Below, in pieces: positions 33,414 to 43,735 of a stretch of DNA of 64,000 bases (positions within the stretch are counted from its first letter, which is position 1; each line of letters opens with the position of its first letter). The stretch comes from Haematobia irritans (lineage: Eukaryota; Arthropoda; Insecta; Diptera; Muscidae). The translations under genes were made by a program, and so were the position numbers. The stretch is from NCBI RefSeq assembly GCF_050003625.1, contig NC_134399.1:34674671-34738670 (forward strand), written 5' to 3'. Below the pieces are notes generated by a model. The model was not told the DNA's origin. It saw only the letters and a list, made by a program, of their open reading frames with translations, and did not search any database.

Positions 33414-34682
33414 AAGGGTGATACGGTCAAAATTTGGTCAATATAAACTTGACGTATTTCTTTCAATTTTGCATTTAAAATACCTGAACACCCCTCATTT
33501 TGAAGGTGTGTGTGTGTGGAATGTTGCTCCTATTTTGGTTTTGGAATTCACTCTTCAGTTGTCAAAATGCCGTCCAAGCAAAAAGAGCAGCATATCAAAA
33601 TTTTGCTCGCGCATCGCGAAAATCCGAGCTACTCGCACGCAAAGCAGGCAAAATCGCTAAAAGTTGCCAAATCAACCGTTACAAATGTAATTAAAGTGTT
33701 TGGGGAACGTTTGTCGACAGCCAGGAAGTCTGGATCGGGGGGAAATCGAAAACCGGAAGCCGCTGAGACGACAAAGAGAGTTGCCGGTAGTTTCAGGCGA
33801 AACCCTAACCTCTCCGAGATGCCGCAAATAAGCTGGGTGTATCGTCTACAACCGTGCATCGAGCCAAAAAACGAGCCGGACTATCGACTTACAAGAAGGT
33901 CGTGACTCGAAATCACGACGGCCAAAGCGCGATCCCGGAGGCTGTACACGACGATGCTGACGAAGTTTGACTGCGTGGTAATGGACGACGAAACCTACGT
34001 CAAAGCCGACTACAAGCAGCTTCCGGGACAGGAGTTTTATACGGCAAAAGGAAGGGGAAAGGTAGCAGATATTTTCAAGCACATACAACTGTCAAAGTTC
34101 GCAAAGAAATATCTGGTTTGGCAAGCCATCTGTACCTGTGGCTTGCAAAGCAGCATTTTCATAGCTTCCGGGACTGTCAACCAAGAAATTTACGTGAAGA
34201 GTGTTTGAATAAACGTCTGCTGCCTTTCCTGAAGAAACACGGTTGTTCCGTACTGTTTTGGCCGGATTTGGCATCTTGCCATTACGGTAAAAAGGCCATG
34301 GAGTGGTACGCCGCCAACAACGTGCAGGTGGTTCCCAAGGACAAGAACCCTCCCAACACGCCAGAGCTCCGTCCAATTGAGAAATACTGGGCTATTGTCA
34401 AGCGGAACCTAAAGAAGACCAAAAAAACTGCTAAGGACGAGCAGCAGTTCAAGGCAAACTGGCTTTCTGCGGCGAAGAAGGTGGCTGTTCAAAATCTGAT
34501 GGCAGGTGTCAAGCGTGAGGCCCGGCAATTCGGATTTGGAAAAGCGAAAGCCTAACTGAATATTTTTCCTGAATTTTATACTAATTGAACTTGAAAAAGA
34601 AATTTAATTTGATTTTTTAAATAAACGATTTCACCGATTTACACGCGTTTTCCCTTGACCAAATTTTGACCGTATCACCCTT
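33414..34682 (+). mobile_element. DD37E-type element, copy 4
   Basis: 1269 bp with AAGGGTGATACGGTC inverted ends and TA at 33412-33413 and 34683-34684. Leader, transposase remnants and A/T-rich 3' UTR are all present. Confidence 0.92.
33567..34555 (+). pseudogene. DD37E transposase pseudogene
   Basis: ATG 33567 opens a frame with the first HTH and 'KPEAAETTKRVAGSFRRNPN'. A 4-bp loss in the second HTH (CTAACCTCTCCGAG where others read CTCTCTCTCCGAG) shifts the frame. About 20 bp are missing near 33914. 'FDCVVMDDETYVKADYKQLPG' is open from 33954, another 1-bp loss occurs near 34196 (TACGTGAAGAGTG), and the C-terminal part ('WPDLASCHYGKKAMEWY', 'PELRPIEKYW', to 'GKAKA' and TAA 34555) is open again. 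Confidence 0.8.
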
Positions 34683-34961
34683 TACTAGGTGCTTAATTGC
34701 CATGGGAATTTTGGTACATATCCCAATAAAAACAAGATACGAGAGACAGACATATGTGACCTCTACAATATCGAGGAGGATGTCGTGAAACCAAGGTACT
34801 GAGGAGAATTGGTGCAATAATTTTATTGCCTTGGTGTCAGTGCTATGTTAGCTTTTTGCATTGAAATTTTCGCTCGTACTTTATTAAAATAGTTCAATAT
34901 AAAGCAGATACATTAACTCAATTGATGCGCAGTTTCTTGTTACTCTAGAAACAAGAATAAC

Positions 34962-35066
34962 AACCCAGAATATATATACTTTATGGGGTCTTAGAGCAAT
35001 ATTTCGATGTGTTACAAACGGAATGACACAGTTAATATACCCCCATCCTATGGTGGAGGGTATAAA
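34962..35066 (+). mobile_element. mini-me-like 3'-end fragment
   Basis: About 105 bp only: CCCAGAATATATATACTTTATGG, TTCGATGTGTTACAAACGGAATGAC and CCTATGGTGGAGGGTATAAAAATG. It is truncated upstream of the TA locus while the 3' terminus is exact, the pattern usually left by incomplete 5' copying. Confidence 0.75.
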
Positions 35067-35084
35067 AATGTAATTTCTTAAATA

Positions 35085-35990
35085 ATGAATGGCGAACACC
35101 TAATCTATTACCAGTTTATATGAAGGAGAGTGAACAAAGATGATTCTTACGGATGCACAAAATGAACTTCATCCCCAAGGAATACTAAAGCAGTTTCGAA
35201 ATGATGATTCGTGGTTAGAACCACGAGATGATAGTGCACAATCAATACGTAAAAAAGGGGAAAATAAATCACCTGTGATACCTCATGCGATGCCTCGTCC
35301 TTTGCATTTATTCGGCACTCAACTTTAAACATTCGGTCATGATTCCTACGGCCTTTCTGACTGTTATTCCTTCTCCTTAAGTAGTTCTCAATACTCTTTG
35401 TCGGAAGTAGGTTGCTTTAAAGAAATCCCCAATTTGTTTCCAAGCTGGGCCACGTTTCGAATCATCTCTTCAGCTGCTATAGCGGGGGCTCATGCAGTTT
35501 TTTAGGTATAAATATGGCGTAAGCCTTGGCGAACACCTAATCAATTAGGAGTTTATATGAAGGAGAGTGGACAAAGATGATTCTTATGGATGCAAAAAAT
35601 GAACTTCACCCCCAAGGAATACTAAAGTAGTTTCGGAATGATGATTCCTGGTTAAAACCACGAGATGATAGTACACAATCAGTACGTAAAAAAAGGAAAA
35701 AATAATTTCCTGTGATACCTCATGCGATGCCTCGTCCTTTGCATTTATTCGGCACTCAACTTTAAACATTCGGTCATGATTCCTACGGCCTTTCTGACTG
35801 TTATTCCTTCTCCTTAAGTAGTTCTCAATTTGTTCGCAAGACTCTTTGTCGGAAGTAGGTTGCTTTAAAGAAATCCCCAATTTGTTTCCAAGTTAGGCCC
35901 CGTTTCGAATCATCTCTTCCGCCGCTATAGCGGGGGCTCATGCAGTTTTTTTAGGTATAAATATGGCGTAAGCCTTGGGTATGGAGCTTC
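35085..35990. repeat. Two-copy tandem duplication of an unidentified ~438-bp unit
   Basis: GAACACCTAATC and TTTATATGAAGGAGAGTG start units at about 35093 and 35531, and the copies align for about 430 bp at high similarity. On the minus strand both can be read as 'QIENYLRRRNNSQKGRRNHDRMFKVECRINAKDEASHE', open in the second copy (35584-35880). I recognise no family. Charged, low-complexity composition could be part of a retroelement gag or a host fragment. Confidence 0.6.
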
Positions 35991-36067
35991 TAATGCGTCT
36001 TCCAGACTATAAGTTTATCTGGACGTCAGTGTTCGTGTCGCATATATTCCAAATGTTTGCTACACTA

Positions 36068-37297
36068 AAAGGTTGGCTGATAAGTCCCCGGTCTAACAAA
36101 GAATAGTCATCATAGTTCCCTTCAAGAGCGATACAACGATTATAACGACCTTCCAACTTTTTGATACCATTTTGGTAGTACTCCTTCGGTTTTCCCTCAA
36201 AATAGGCCTCAGTTTCGGCGATCACCTCTTCATTGCAGCCAAATTTTTTCCTTGCGAGCATTCTTTTGAGTTATGAGAACAATAAATAGTACCTGAGGGG
36301 CAGATCTGGAGAATACGGTGGGTGGGGAAGCAATTCGAAGCCCAATTCATGAATTTTTGCCATCGTTCTCAATGACTTGTGGCACGGTGCATTGTTTTGG
36401 TGGAACAACACTTTTTTCTTCTTCATACGAGTATGTTTTGCCGCGATTTCGACCTTCAAACGCTCCAATAACGCCATATAATAGTCACTGTTGATGGTTT
36501 TTCCCTTCTCAAGATAATCGATAAAAATTATTCCATGCGCATCCCAAAAAACAGAGGCCATTACTTTGCTAGCGGACTTTTGAGTCTTTCCACGCTTCTT
36601 CCACTCAGCCGACTGTCGATTGGACTCAGGAGTGTAGTGATGGAGCCATGTTTCATCCATTGTCCCATATCGACGGAAAAACTCGGGTGAAGTACGAGTT
36701 AACAGCTGCAAACACCGCTCAGAATCATCAACACGTTGTTGTTTTTGGTCAAATGTGAGCTCGCGCGGCACCCATTTTGCACAGAGCTTCCGCATATCCA
36801 AATATTGATGAATGATATGACCAACACGTTCCTTTGATATCTTTAAGGCCTCTGATATCTCGATCAACTTCATTTTGCGGTAATTTTGTTGATTTTTTTG
36901 ATGCTTTCGTCGGTAACCACCTCTTTCGGGCGTCCACTGCGTTCACCGTCCTCCGTGCTCATTTCATCGCGCTTGAATTTTGCATATCAATCAATTATTG
37001 GTGATTTCCCTGGGGAAGAGTCCGGAAACTCATTATCAAGCCAAGTTTTTGCTTCCATCGTATATTTTCCCTTCAGAAAACAGTATTTTATCAAAACACG
37101 AAATTCCCGTTTTTCCATTTTTTTCACAATAACAAACGTTGCTTCACAAAAGACGCTCTATCTCACAAACTAATTGACTTACAGACGTCAAATTTTGACA
37201 CGAATCATTTGAAGGTTGGCACTATATAAAAATAATATGCATTTAATACTAGCGACGCCATCTATGTGTTAGACCGGGGACTTATCAGCCTACCTGT
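36068..37297 (-). mobile_element. Himar1-like mariner, copy 3
   Basis: 1230 bp on the minus strand with TA at 36066-36067 and 37298-37299. Both ends carry the TGATAAGTCCCCGGTCT core of the Himar1 terminal repeat, with single-base changes (AAAGGTTGG, CCTACCTGT). Confidence 0.9.
36105..37116 (-). pseudogene. Himar1-like transposase pseudogene
   Basis: The frame from 36873 to 36271 carries 'LIEISEALKISKERVGHIIH', 'WVPRELTFDQKQ', 'MDETWLHHYTPE' and 'LFHQNNAPCHKS'; the second catalytic Asp is replaced by Asn (QNN for QDN). The APSD block is frameshifted ('PYSPDLPLRYYLLFS'). The C-terminus is in 36261-36105. A small deletion near 36880 breaks the frame after the N-terminal part, which starts near 37116 (MEKREFRV). 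Inactive even apart from the frameshifts. Confidence 0.85.
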
Positions 37298-37299
37298 TA

Positions 37300-37935
37300 T
37301 AAGTTATCGAAGACATAATCGATAGTGCTGCTTGTTTATGGGATCGATAACATATTTATCGATTATTTAGTCATCGCCGACAATTCGTATCGATTGGCCA
37401 CATTGTAAGATTCTTTTCAAACACAGATATTCCGTCCGGAATAACTTATAGTCTGGACGGCGCATAAATTATTTTGATAAGATTGATTTGAGTCCATATG
37501 TTGTGTGATCTGGAATGCTTCTTTATATTTATCATTTTATAATATATGTTTAAATAAATAAACTAATATATCTTGTGTTTTCTTTTCTCTTATTTTTAGG
37601 TAAGTTATCGTGATAGGCATGTTTGAGAGTAAGTACTCTTCATAAATCATATGATAATTTAAATTTTGTTAGTGAATCTAAGAAACTTTTCTTGATTTTT
37701 GTGTGTTTTCTAAAAGCAAAATATGTCGGAAATAATATTAAATTTTAGAATCAGTTTAGATTTGTTCGAATTAGCTCATTCCCGGCGAAGCGCTATCTTG
37801 AGATAATTGAAACTTGGGATTGCTTTTTAGTTCCAACCTTACTCTCTAAAATGCGTCAGGCGCAAAAGGATAACGGATAGAAATGAGGAACGTTCTTTTT
37901 CAATCCACTCTTGATGGGCTCGTGCCGCCGAGTGT
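37300..37935. other. Apparently single-copy sequence with a cluster of ATCGAT motifs
   Basis: Four ATCGAT cores lie within about 80 bp: AATCGATAGT (37315), GATCGATAAC (37342), TTATCGATTA (37356) and GTATCGATTG (37388). In flies TATCGATA-type sites bind DREF at housekeeping promoters. No start codon or exon could be tied to them. The rest is AT-rich. Confidence 0.4.
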
Positions 37936-37939
37936 GATG

Positions 37940-38530
37940 GTGCTGAGGCCTGTTAGAATATCCATGGTCTTCGGCCGAAATGTTTGTCTGCCAAGGCCTT
38001 CAATACTGTCTTTAAGGTATTTTTCCTATAATATTCAATATTTACTCTGAATACATGGTCGATGAAGACGAGCGGGGAAGCGACTATTGGTCGTTGCAAC
38101 AGCCCACACGACACTTCAGTTCTGGTGCCCAATCGAAGGTGTAAATTTTCAGTTGGCTTCTTTGGCAAATAAACCCAACCATTTTGTTTGTTTACAAACT
38201 GCTCAGTTTGGAATTGCTTCTCATCGGAGAAACCCAAATTCCGTAACTTTCCAATGTCGTGCAAGCAACTCATTGATTCTTTTCAGACTAACTCTTTTTA
38301 GTGCAGTGGCGAGCTCTTGCACTTTGTAGAACTCGAATGTCTTCACCACAAGCTCATTTTTCATCCGTTCCCACGATGTGTTCAGGTCACGAACAACACT
38401 GCGTAGTGGATTTCGTTTAGATCTGCGCTATACTTTTCGGATCGTTTCTGGCGATGGCACCGATTTTGTTCGCATACTGTTTGGATGCAATGCAACACTT
38501 CCCCTTTTCGGCAAATAAGTAATTCCCAAC
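37940..38530 (-). pseudogene. mariner-type transposase fossil of another family
   Basis: The minus strand reads, from the N-terminal side, 'KIGAIARNDPKSIA' (38470 region), then 'ACTTLES' and 'GKLRNLGFSDEKQFQTEQFVNKQNGWVYLPK' with the first Asp. It ends with 'RPIVASPLVFIDHVFRVNIEYYRKNTLKTVLKALADKHFG..PWIF', the strand before the second Asp. The open part is 37953-38273. The second Asp and everything after it are missing. It is neither Himar1 nor the 17489-18432 family, and it matches the scrap at 7395-7530. Confidence 0.65.
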
Positions 38531-38683
38531 AGTGAGGCATGATGCACACAGTCTTAGAGAATAAAACGTATATCGTAAAAAAATGTTTTATCCTCAGACA
38601 ATATCCTTGGACTCTGTGTTCCTTAACTCGAAAACTGTCATAGACTGTCGCAAATCTCTCAACGAGATGGCTTAAAGTTAAAA

Positions 38684-38745
38684 TGGCAGCGCGATTAAGA
38701 TTCAGGCTTACTTAGACTATTCAGTCCATTGTGATAGTTGCGAGA
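38684..38745 (-). mobile_element. SINE fragment
   Basis: ATGGCAGCGCGATTAAGATTCAGGCTTACTTAGACTATTCAGTCCATTGTGAT matches the complement of the SINE 3' half. The tail and head are absent. Confidence 0.55.
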
Positions 38746-39078
38746 GAAGGCTTAGTACAATATGGATAGCGAACTACAAAGCGGATGAGTTAGCATATTC
38801 CAGGGGAACTAGAATCTGTTAGTATGCCTCTGGCTACTTGTAACCTCATGCTGTGTGAGAAGCCTGGTATGATGGTGAGCGTGCATATTGCAATGCTTGC
38901 AATAACACCCAGCAAATATGGCCCGCACATAATGTTAGTGTTTTCTGGATGTCAGATATCACTGCTGAGAGTTTGCAAGATTGAGTGACCATGATGCGGA
39001 GGAGAAGGAATAAATTAAGCTCCTATTTTATAAGTGTCCTCTATTTTGTTTGGGGCGTAAGCGAATTTTAGTGACATA

Positions 39079-40370
39079 AAGGGTGATACGGTCAAAATTT
39101 GGTCAAGGGAAAACGCGTGTAAATCGGTGAAATCGTTTATTTAAAAAATCAAATTAAATTTCTTTTTCAAGTTCAATTAGTATAAAATTCAGGAAAAATA
39201 TTCAGTTAGGCTTTCGCTTTTCCAAATCCGAAGTGCCGGGCCTCACGCTTGACACCTGCCATCAAATTTCGTACAGCCACCTTGTCCACCTTCTTCGCCG
39301 CAGAAAGCCAGTTTGCCTTGAACTGCTGCTCGTCCTTAGCAGTTTTTTTGGTCTTCTTTAGGTTCCGCTTGACAATAGCCCAGTATTTCTCAATTGGGCG
39401 GAGCTCTGGCGTGTTGGGAGGGTTCTTGTCCTTGGGAACCACCTGCACGTTGTTGGCGGCGTACCACTCCATGGCCTTTTTACCGTAATGGCAAGATGCC
39501 AAATCCGGCCAAAACAGTACGGAACAACCGTGTTTCGTCAGGAAAGGCAGCAGACGTTTATTCAAAACTCTTTCACGTAAATTTCTTGGTTGACAGTCCC
39601 GGAAGCTATGAAAATGCTGCTTTTCAAGCCACAGGTACAGATGGCTTGCCAAACCAGATATTTCTTTGCGAACTTTGACAGTTTTATGTGCTTGAAAATA
39701 TCAGCTACCTTTCCCCTTCCATTTGCCGTATAAAACTCCTGTCCCGGAAGCTGCTTGTAGTCGGCTTTGACGTAGGTTTCGTCGTCCATTACCACGCAGT
39801 CAAACTTCGTCAGCATCGTCGTGTACAGCCTCCGGGATCGCGCTTTGGCCGTCGTATTTTGTTTATCATCGCGATTTGGAGTCACTACCTTCTTGTAATT
39901 CCATAGTCGGGCTCGTTTTTTGGCTCGATGCACGGTTGTAGACGATACACCCAGCTTATTTGCGGCATCTCGGAGAGAGAGGTTAGGGTTTCGCTTGAAA
40001 CTACCGGCAACTCTCTTTGTCGTCTCAGCGGCTTCCGGTTTTCGATTTCCCCCCGATCCAGACTTCCTGGCTGTCGACAAACATTCCCCAAACACTTTAA
40101 TTACATTTGTAACGGTTGATTTGGCAACTTTTAGCGATTTTGCCAGCTTTGCGTGCGAGTAGATTTTCGCGATGCGCGAGCAAAAATTTGATACGCTGCT
40201 CTTTTTGCTTGGACGGCATTTTGACAGCTGAAGAGTGAATTCCAAAATCAAAATAGGAGCAACATTCTACACACACACCTTCAAAATGAGGGGTGTTCAG
40301 GTTTTTTAAATGCAAAATTGGAAGAAATACGTCAAGTTTCTATTGACCAAATTTTGACCGTATCACCCTT
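39079..40370 (-). mobile_element. DD37E-type element, copy 5, with unoccupied paralogue in the window
   Basis: 1292 bp, AAGGGTGATACGGTC ends, TA at 39077-39078 and 40371-40372. The related repeat at 40964-41197 carries the undisturbed site (GTGACATATAGCTTTAG on its strand), so the insertion into TA and its duplication are directly visible. Confidence 0.95.
39206..40219 (-). pseudogene. DD37E transposase, nearly intact
   Basis: From ATG 40219 (MPSKQKEQRIKF) the N-terminal region has a short loss (TACTCGCACGC preceded by GAAAATC, near 40160). The frame ending at 39562 then carries 'AKLAKSLKVAKSTVTNVIK', 'SLRDAANKLGVSSTTVHRAK' and 'VVMDDETYVKADYKQLPG'. A one-base loss near 39566 (ATTCAAAACTC for ATTCAAACACTC) shifts it. 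The rest (39206-39652) keeps 'WPDLASCHYG' and 'PELRPIEKYW' to the 'KAKA' end. There are therefore two small lesions in an otherwise complete gene. Confidence 0.85.
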
Positions 40371-40668
40371 TATAGCTTTAGATTACTAGTGGACCTGGAA
40401 AATGTCAACATAAGCAAGACTGCTAATGTTTTTGAAAGAGTTGTGCTGAGTCCTTCTAAGTTCTTCTCTCAGATTCATCTTTTAAGCGTCCCCACAATTA
40501 AATGGAAACGTTCACGAAAAAACAAAACAGAATGTTCACGGTTTTTTTCAGGAGCGTTCACGATTTCATGAAAGGCTTTCGCTTTTCTTTGGCCAAGAAA
40601 AGTCTTAAGTATTCGATAGACTTTCCTACTCCGTTGGATGGAAACTATGGTTCGAGTCACGGTAGTGA

Positions 40669-40769
40669 TTTTTTTTTATAAATTTGTGACCATTACATTT
40701 CCAAATCATGAACGCTGGGTGTTCTATTTACAATGCATGGTGTTATTTCATCGTTGTTAGATTGGTTAG
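40669..40769 (+). repeat. Dispersed ~100-bp segment shared with 44874-44972
   Basis: TATAAATTTGTGACCATTACATTTCC through GTTGTTAGATTGGTTAGG is nearly identical to 44880-44972. At 44874 a mini-me-like element abuts it, inserted in the T-run that is intact here. Confidence 0.7.
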
Positions 40770-41298
40770 GTTAGGTATAGTCCATTGTGATAACACAGTG
40801 GCGAACTTCTCTCTTATCACAGAGTGCTGCCCGTTTCCATGTTAAGCTCAATTACAAGGGACCTCCTTTTTATAGCCGAGTCCGAACGGCGTTCCACATT
40901 GCAGTGAAACCACTTAGAGAAGCTTTGAATCACTCAGAAATGTCACCAGCATTATTGAGGTGGGATCATGGCAACTCTTTCAAAAACATTAGCAGTCTTG
41001 CTTATGTTGACATTTTCCAGGTCCACTAGTAATCTAAAGCTATATGTCACTAAAATTCGCTTACGTCCCAAACAAAATACAGGACACTCATAAAATAGGA
41101 GCTTGCAAACTCTCAGCAGTGATATCTGACGTCCAGAAAACACTAACATTGTGTGCGGGCCATATTTGCTTGGTATTATTGCAAGCAATGCAATATGCAC
41201 CGCTGAAAAACTTTTTGTGCGTTTGGTCGAAACTGGGTTCGAACCCATGACCCTGTGTATGCAAGGCGGGCATGCTGACCATTGCACAACGGTGGCTC
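40766..41298 (-). mobile_element. SINE interrupted by another repeat
   Basis: The body (ATAGTCCATTGTGATAACACAGTGG ... GCATTATTGAGGTGGGAT, 40776-40963) and the head (CACCGCTGAAAAACTTTTTG ... ACAACGGTGGCTCC, 41198-41298) are SINE in minus orientation. The complement of the B box, GGGTTCGAACCC, is at 41229-41240. Between them lies 234 bp of the unnamed repeat also found at 38898-40443, in opposite orientation. Confidence 0.75.
40964..41197 (-). repeat. Unnamed repeat nested in the SINE
   Basis: Complement of 38898-39078 plus 40373-40436, lacking ~38 bp. It contains the empty TA site corresponding to DD37E copy 5. Confidence 0.75.
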
Positions 41299-41398
41299 CA
41301 TTGTCAGATTGACACCGTCTGTTCCCCGTTTGACATCACATGTGTGTCGTTTCACTTTCATGAACGGATCGTTTCGAAACATACACGCTGTTCATGAT

Positions 41399-42366
41399 TT
41401 TTATACCCTCCACCATAGGATGGGGGTATATTAACTTTGTCATTCCGTTTGTAACACATCGAAATATTGCTCTAAGACCCCATAAAGTATATATATTCTG
41501 GGTCGTGGTGAAATTCTGAGTCGATCTAAGCATGTCCGTCCGTCCGTCCGTCCGTCCGTCTGTCCGTCTGTCCGGCTGTCCGTCCGTCTGTGGAAATCAC
41601 GCTAACTTCCGAACGAAACAAGCTATCGACTTGAAACTTGGCACAAGTAGTTGTTATTGATGTAGGCCGGATGGTATTGAAAATCGGCCATATCGGACCA
41701 TGTTTACGTATAGCCCCCATATAAACCGATCCCCAAATTTGGCTTGGGGAGCCTCCCGGAGCAGCAAAATTCATCCGATCCGGTTGAAATTTGGTACCTG
41801 ATGTTAGTATACGGCCTCTAACAACCATGCAAAAATTGGTCCATATCGGTCCATATTTATATATAGCTCCCATATAAACCGATCCCCAGATTTGACCTCC
41901 GGAGCCTCTTAGAGGAGCAAAATTCATCCGATCCGGTTGAAATTTGGTACGTGGTGTTAGTATATGGTCTCTAACAATAATGCAAGAATTGGTCCATATC
42001 GGTCCATAATTATATATAGCCCCCATATAAATCGATCCCCAGATTTGTCCTCCGGAGCCTCTTGGAGGAGCTAAATTCATCCGATCCGGTTGAAATTTGA
42101 AACATGGTGTTAGAATGTGGTATCTAACAAACACGCAAGAATTGGTCCATATCGGTCCATAATTATATATAGCCCCAATATAAACCGTTCCCCAGATTTG
42201 GTCTCCGGAGCCTCTTGGAGGAGCAAAATTCATCCGATTCGGTTAAAATTTGCAACGTGGTGTTAGTATAAGGCCGCTTATAACCATACCATAATTGGTC
42301 CATATCGGTCTATAGTTATATATAGCCGATCCCCAATCACACAAAGTTGGTCCATATCGGTTCATA
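41399..42366 (-). mobile_element. mini-me-like element, 5'-truncated
   Basis: The 3' hairpin end (TTATACCCTCCACCATAGGATGGGGGTA), TA locus (AAAGTATATATATTCTGGG) and an expanded (GTCY)n at 41534-41591 are followed by monomers with CATATAAACCGA at 41718, 41871, 42024 and 42177 (all 153 bp apart). Reading as minus-strand coding gives a 235-codon frame (42233-41526) of 51-residue repeats. The 5' part stops at CATAATCA, next to array 2. Confidence 0.8.
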
Positions 42367-42369
42367 ATC

Positions 42370-42657
42370 ATGGTTGCCACTCGAGCCAAAAATAATCTAC
42401 CAAAATTTTATTTTTATAGAAAACATTGTCAAAATGTTATTTCTATAGAAAAATTTGTCAAAAATTTATTTCTATGGAAAATTTTGTCAAAATTTTATTT
42501 CTATAAAAAATTTTTTCAAAATTTTATTTCTATAGAAAATTTTGTCAAAATTTTATTTCTATAGAAAATTTTGTCAAAATTTTATTTCTGTAGAAAATTT
42601 TTTCCAAATTTTATTTCTATAGAAAATTTTGTCAAAATTTTATTTCTATAGAAAATG
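42370..42657 (+). repeat. 29-bp minisatellite, array 2 (left part)
   Basis: Starts GGTTGCCACTCGAGCC, AATCTACCAAAATTTTATTT, then about nine 29-bp monomers. It resumes for two monomers at 43683-43735 after the palindrome. Confidence 0.85.
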
Positions 42658-43628
42658 TCTAATTATACAATTATTTTTCGAGCTTTATGGACAGATATAG
42701 ATTAAGGAACATGGTTAATAGAGCCATTGAAAAGAAAACGCCAGATACCAATCTATACACGCCTGGACTGTACATGTTTCGGTTCGGGCGAATGAACCTT
42801 TCCACAGCCTTTAGTATAGATCTGGCTGGGAGAGATAACTCAATTTTGGGCCCTTTATGCTAACTCCTTATGGAGAAAACATTTGGGAAATTTCCTCTTA
42901 CAAAATTGAATCATCTTTTCTCCCACTGTACATCATCTTTTCATATAACTTACAAGTCCCTTAATCTTATTTTTATTTCGTTTTGTTACAAAGTAATGCA
43001 ACAACACGAAATTTATTTTTAGAAAGCTAATTTGTTAGAATTCACCTAAGTGGTGAACAGTCGAACAATGCTTATTGTTTCTACAGTCAACTACAACATA
43101 TGACAATTAACAGAAACTGGTTTCCAGGATACAACAACAATTCTAACGCGTACATTAGTCGTGTTTTTCCTAGTTTTACGACGTTGTAGTTGTAGTTGAC
43201 TGTAGAAACAATAAGCATTGTTCGACTGTTCACCACTTAGGTGAATTCTAACAAATTAGCTTTCTAAAAATAAATTTCGTGTTGTTGCATTACTTTGTAA
43301 CAAAACGAAATAAAAATAAGATTAAGGGACTTGTAAGTTATATGAAAAGATGATGTACAGTGGGAGAAAAGATGATTCAATTTTGTAAGAGGAAATTTCC
43401 CAAATGTTTTCTCCATAAGGAGTTAGCATAAAGGGCCCAAAATTGAGTTATCTCTCCCAGCCAGATCTATACTAAAGGCTGTGGAAAGGTTCATTCGCCC
43501 GAACCGAAACATGTACAGTCCAGGCGTGTATAGATTGGTATCTGGCGTTTTCTTTTCAATGGCTCTATTAACCATGTTCCTTAATCTATATCTGTCCATA
43601 AAGCTCGAAAAATAATTGTATAATTAGA
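42658..43628. repeat. Perfect inverted repeat: two 440-bp arms, 91-bp spacer
   Basis: 42658-43097 is the reverse complement of 43189-43628; base sums stay constant along the arms and I found no mismatch by eye. The spacer is 43098-43188. The outside of the right arm continues for ~50 bp (GGACGTCAATTGCCTGTTTCGGTATCAGGC) before array 2 resumes. That piece, read on the minus strand as GCCTGATACCGAAACAGGC, resembles ends of Penelope-like or other ribozyme-bearing retroelements. No conserved protein is recognised in the arms. Confidence 0.9.
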
Positions 43629-43682
43629 TATAATGCATTTGGACGTCAATTGCCTGTTTCGGTATCAGGCTAACATGTAATA

Positions 43683-43735
43683 TACTATAGAAAATGTTGT
43701 CAACATTTTTTGTCAAAATTTTATTTCTATAGAAA
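43683..43735 (+). repeat. 29-bp minisatellite, array 2 (right part)
   Basis: CTATAGAAAATGTTGTCAAC and TTTTGTCAAAATTTTATTTC: two monomers that continue the array interrupted at 42657. Confidence 0.75.

Larger units (their letters stand above)
38880..40443 (+). repeat. Unnamed dispersed repeat, split by DD37E copy 5
   Basis: The parts 38898-39078 (GCATATTGCAATGCTTGCAATAAC ... GCGAATTTTAGTGACATA) and 40373-40443 (TAGCTTTAGATTACTAGTGG ... GAAAGAGTTG) join to match the complement of 40964-41197. The second copy lacks ~38 bp present at 38980-39017. The family is unidentified. Confidence 0.75.

Noticed and set aside
35514..35525. TATAAATATGG as a TATA-box promoter
   Set aside because: It is part of a tandem repeat, with a second copy near 35955, and no gene follows in either orientation.
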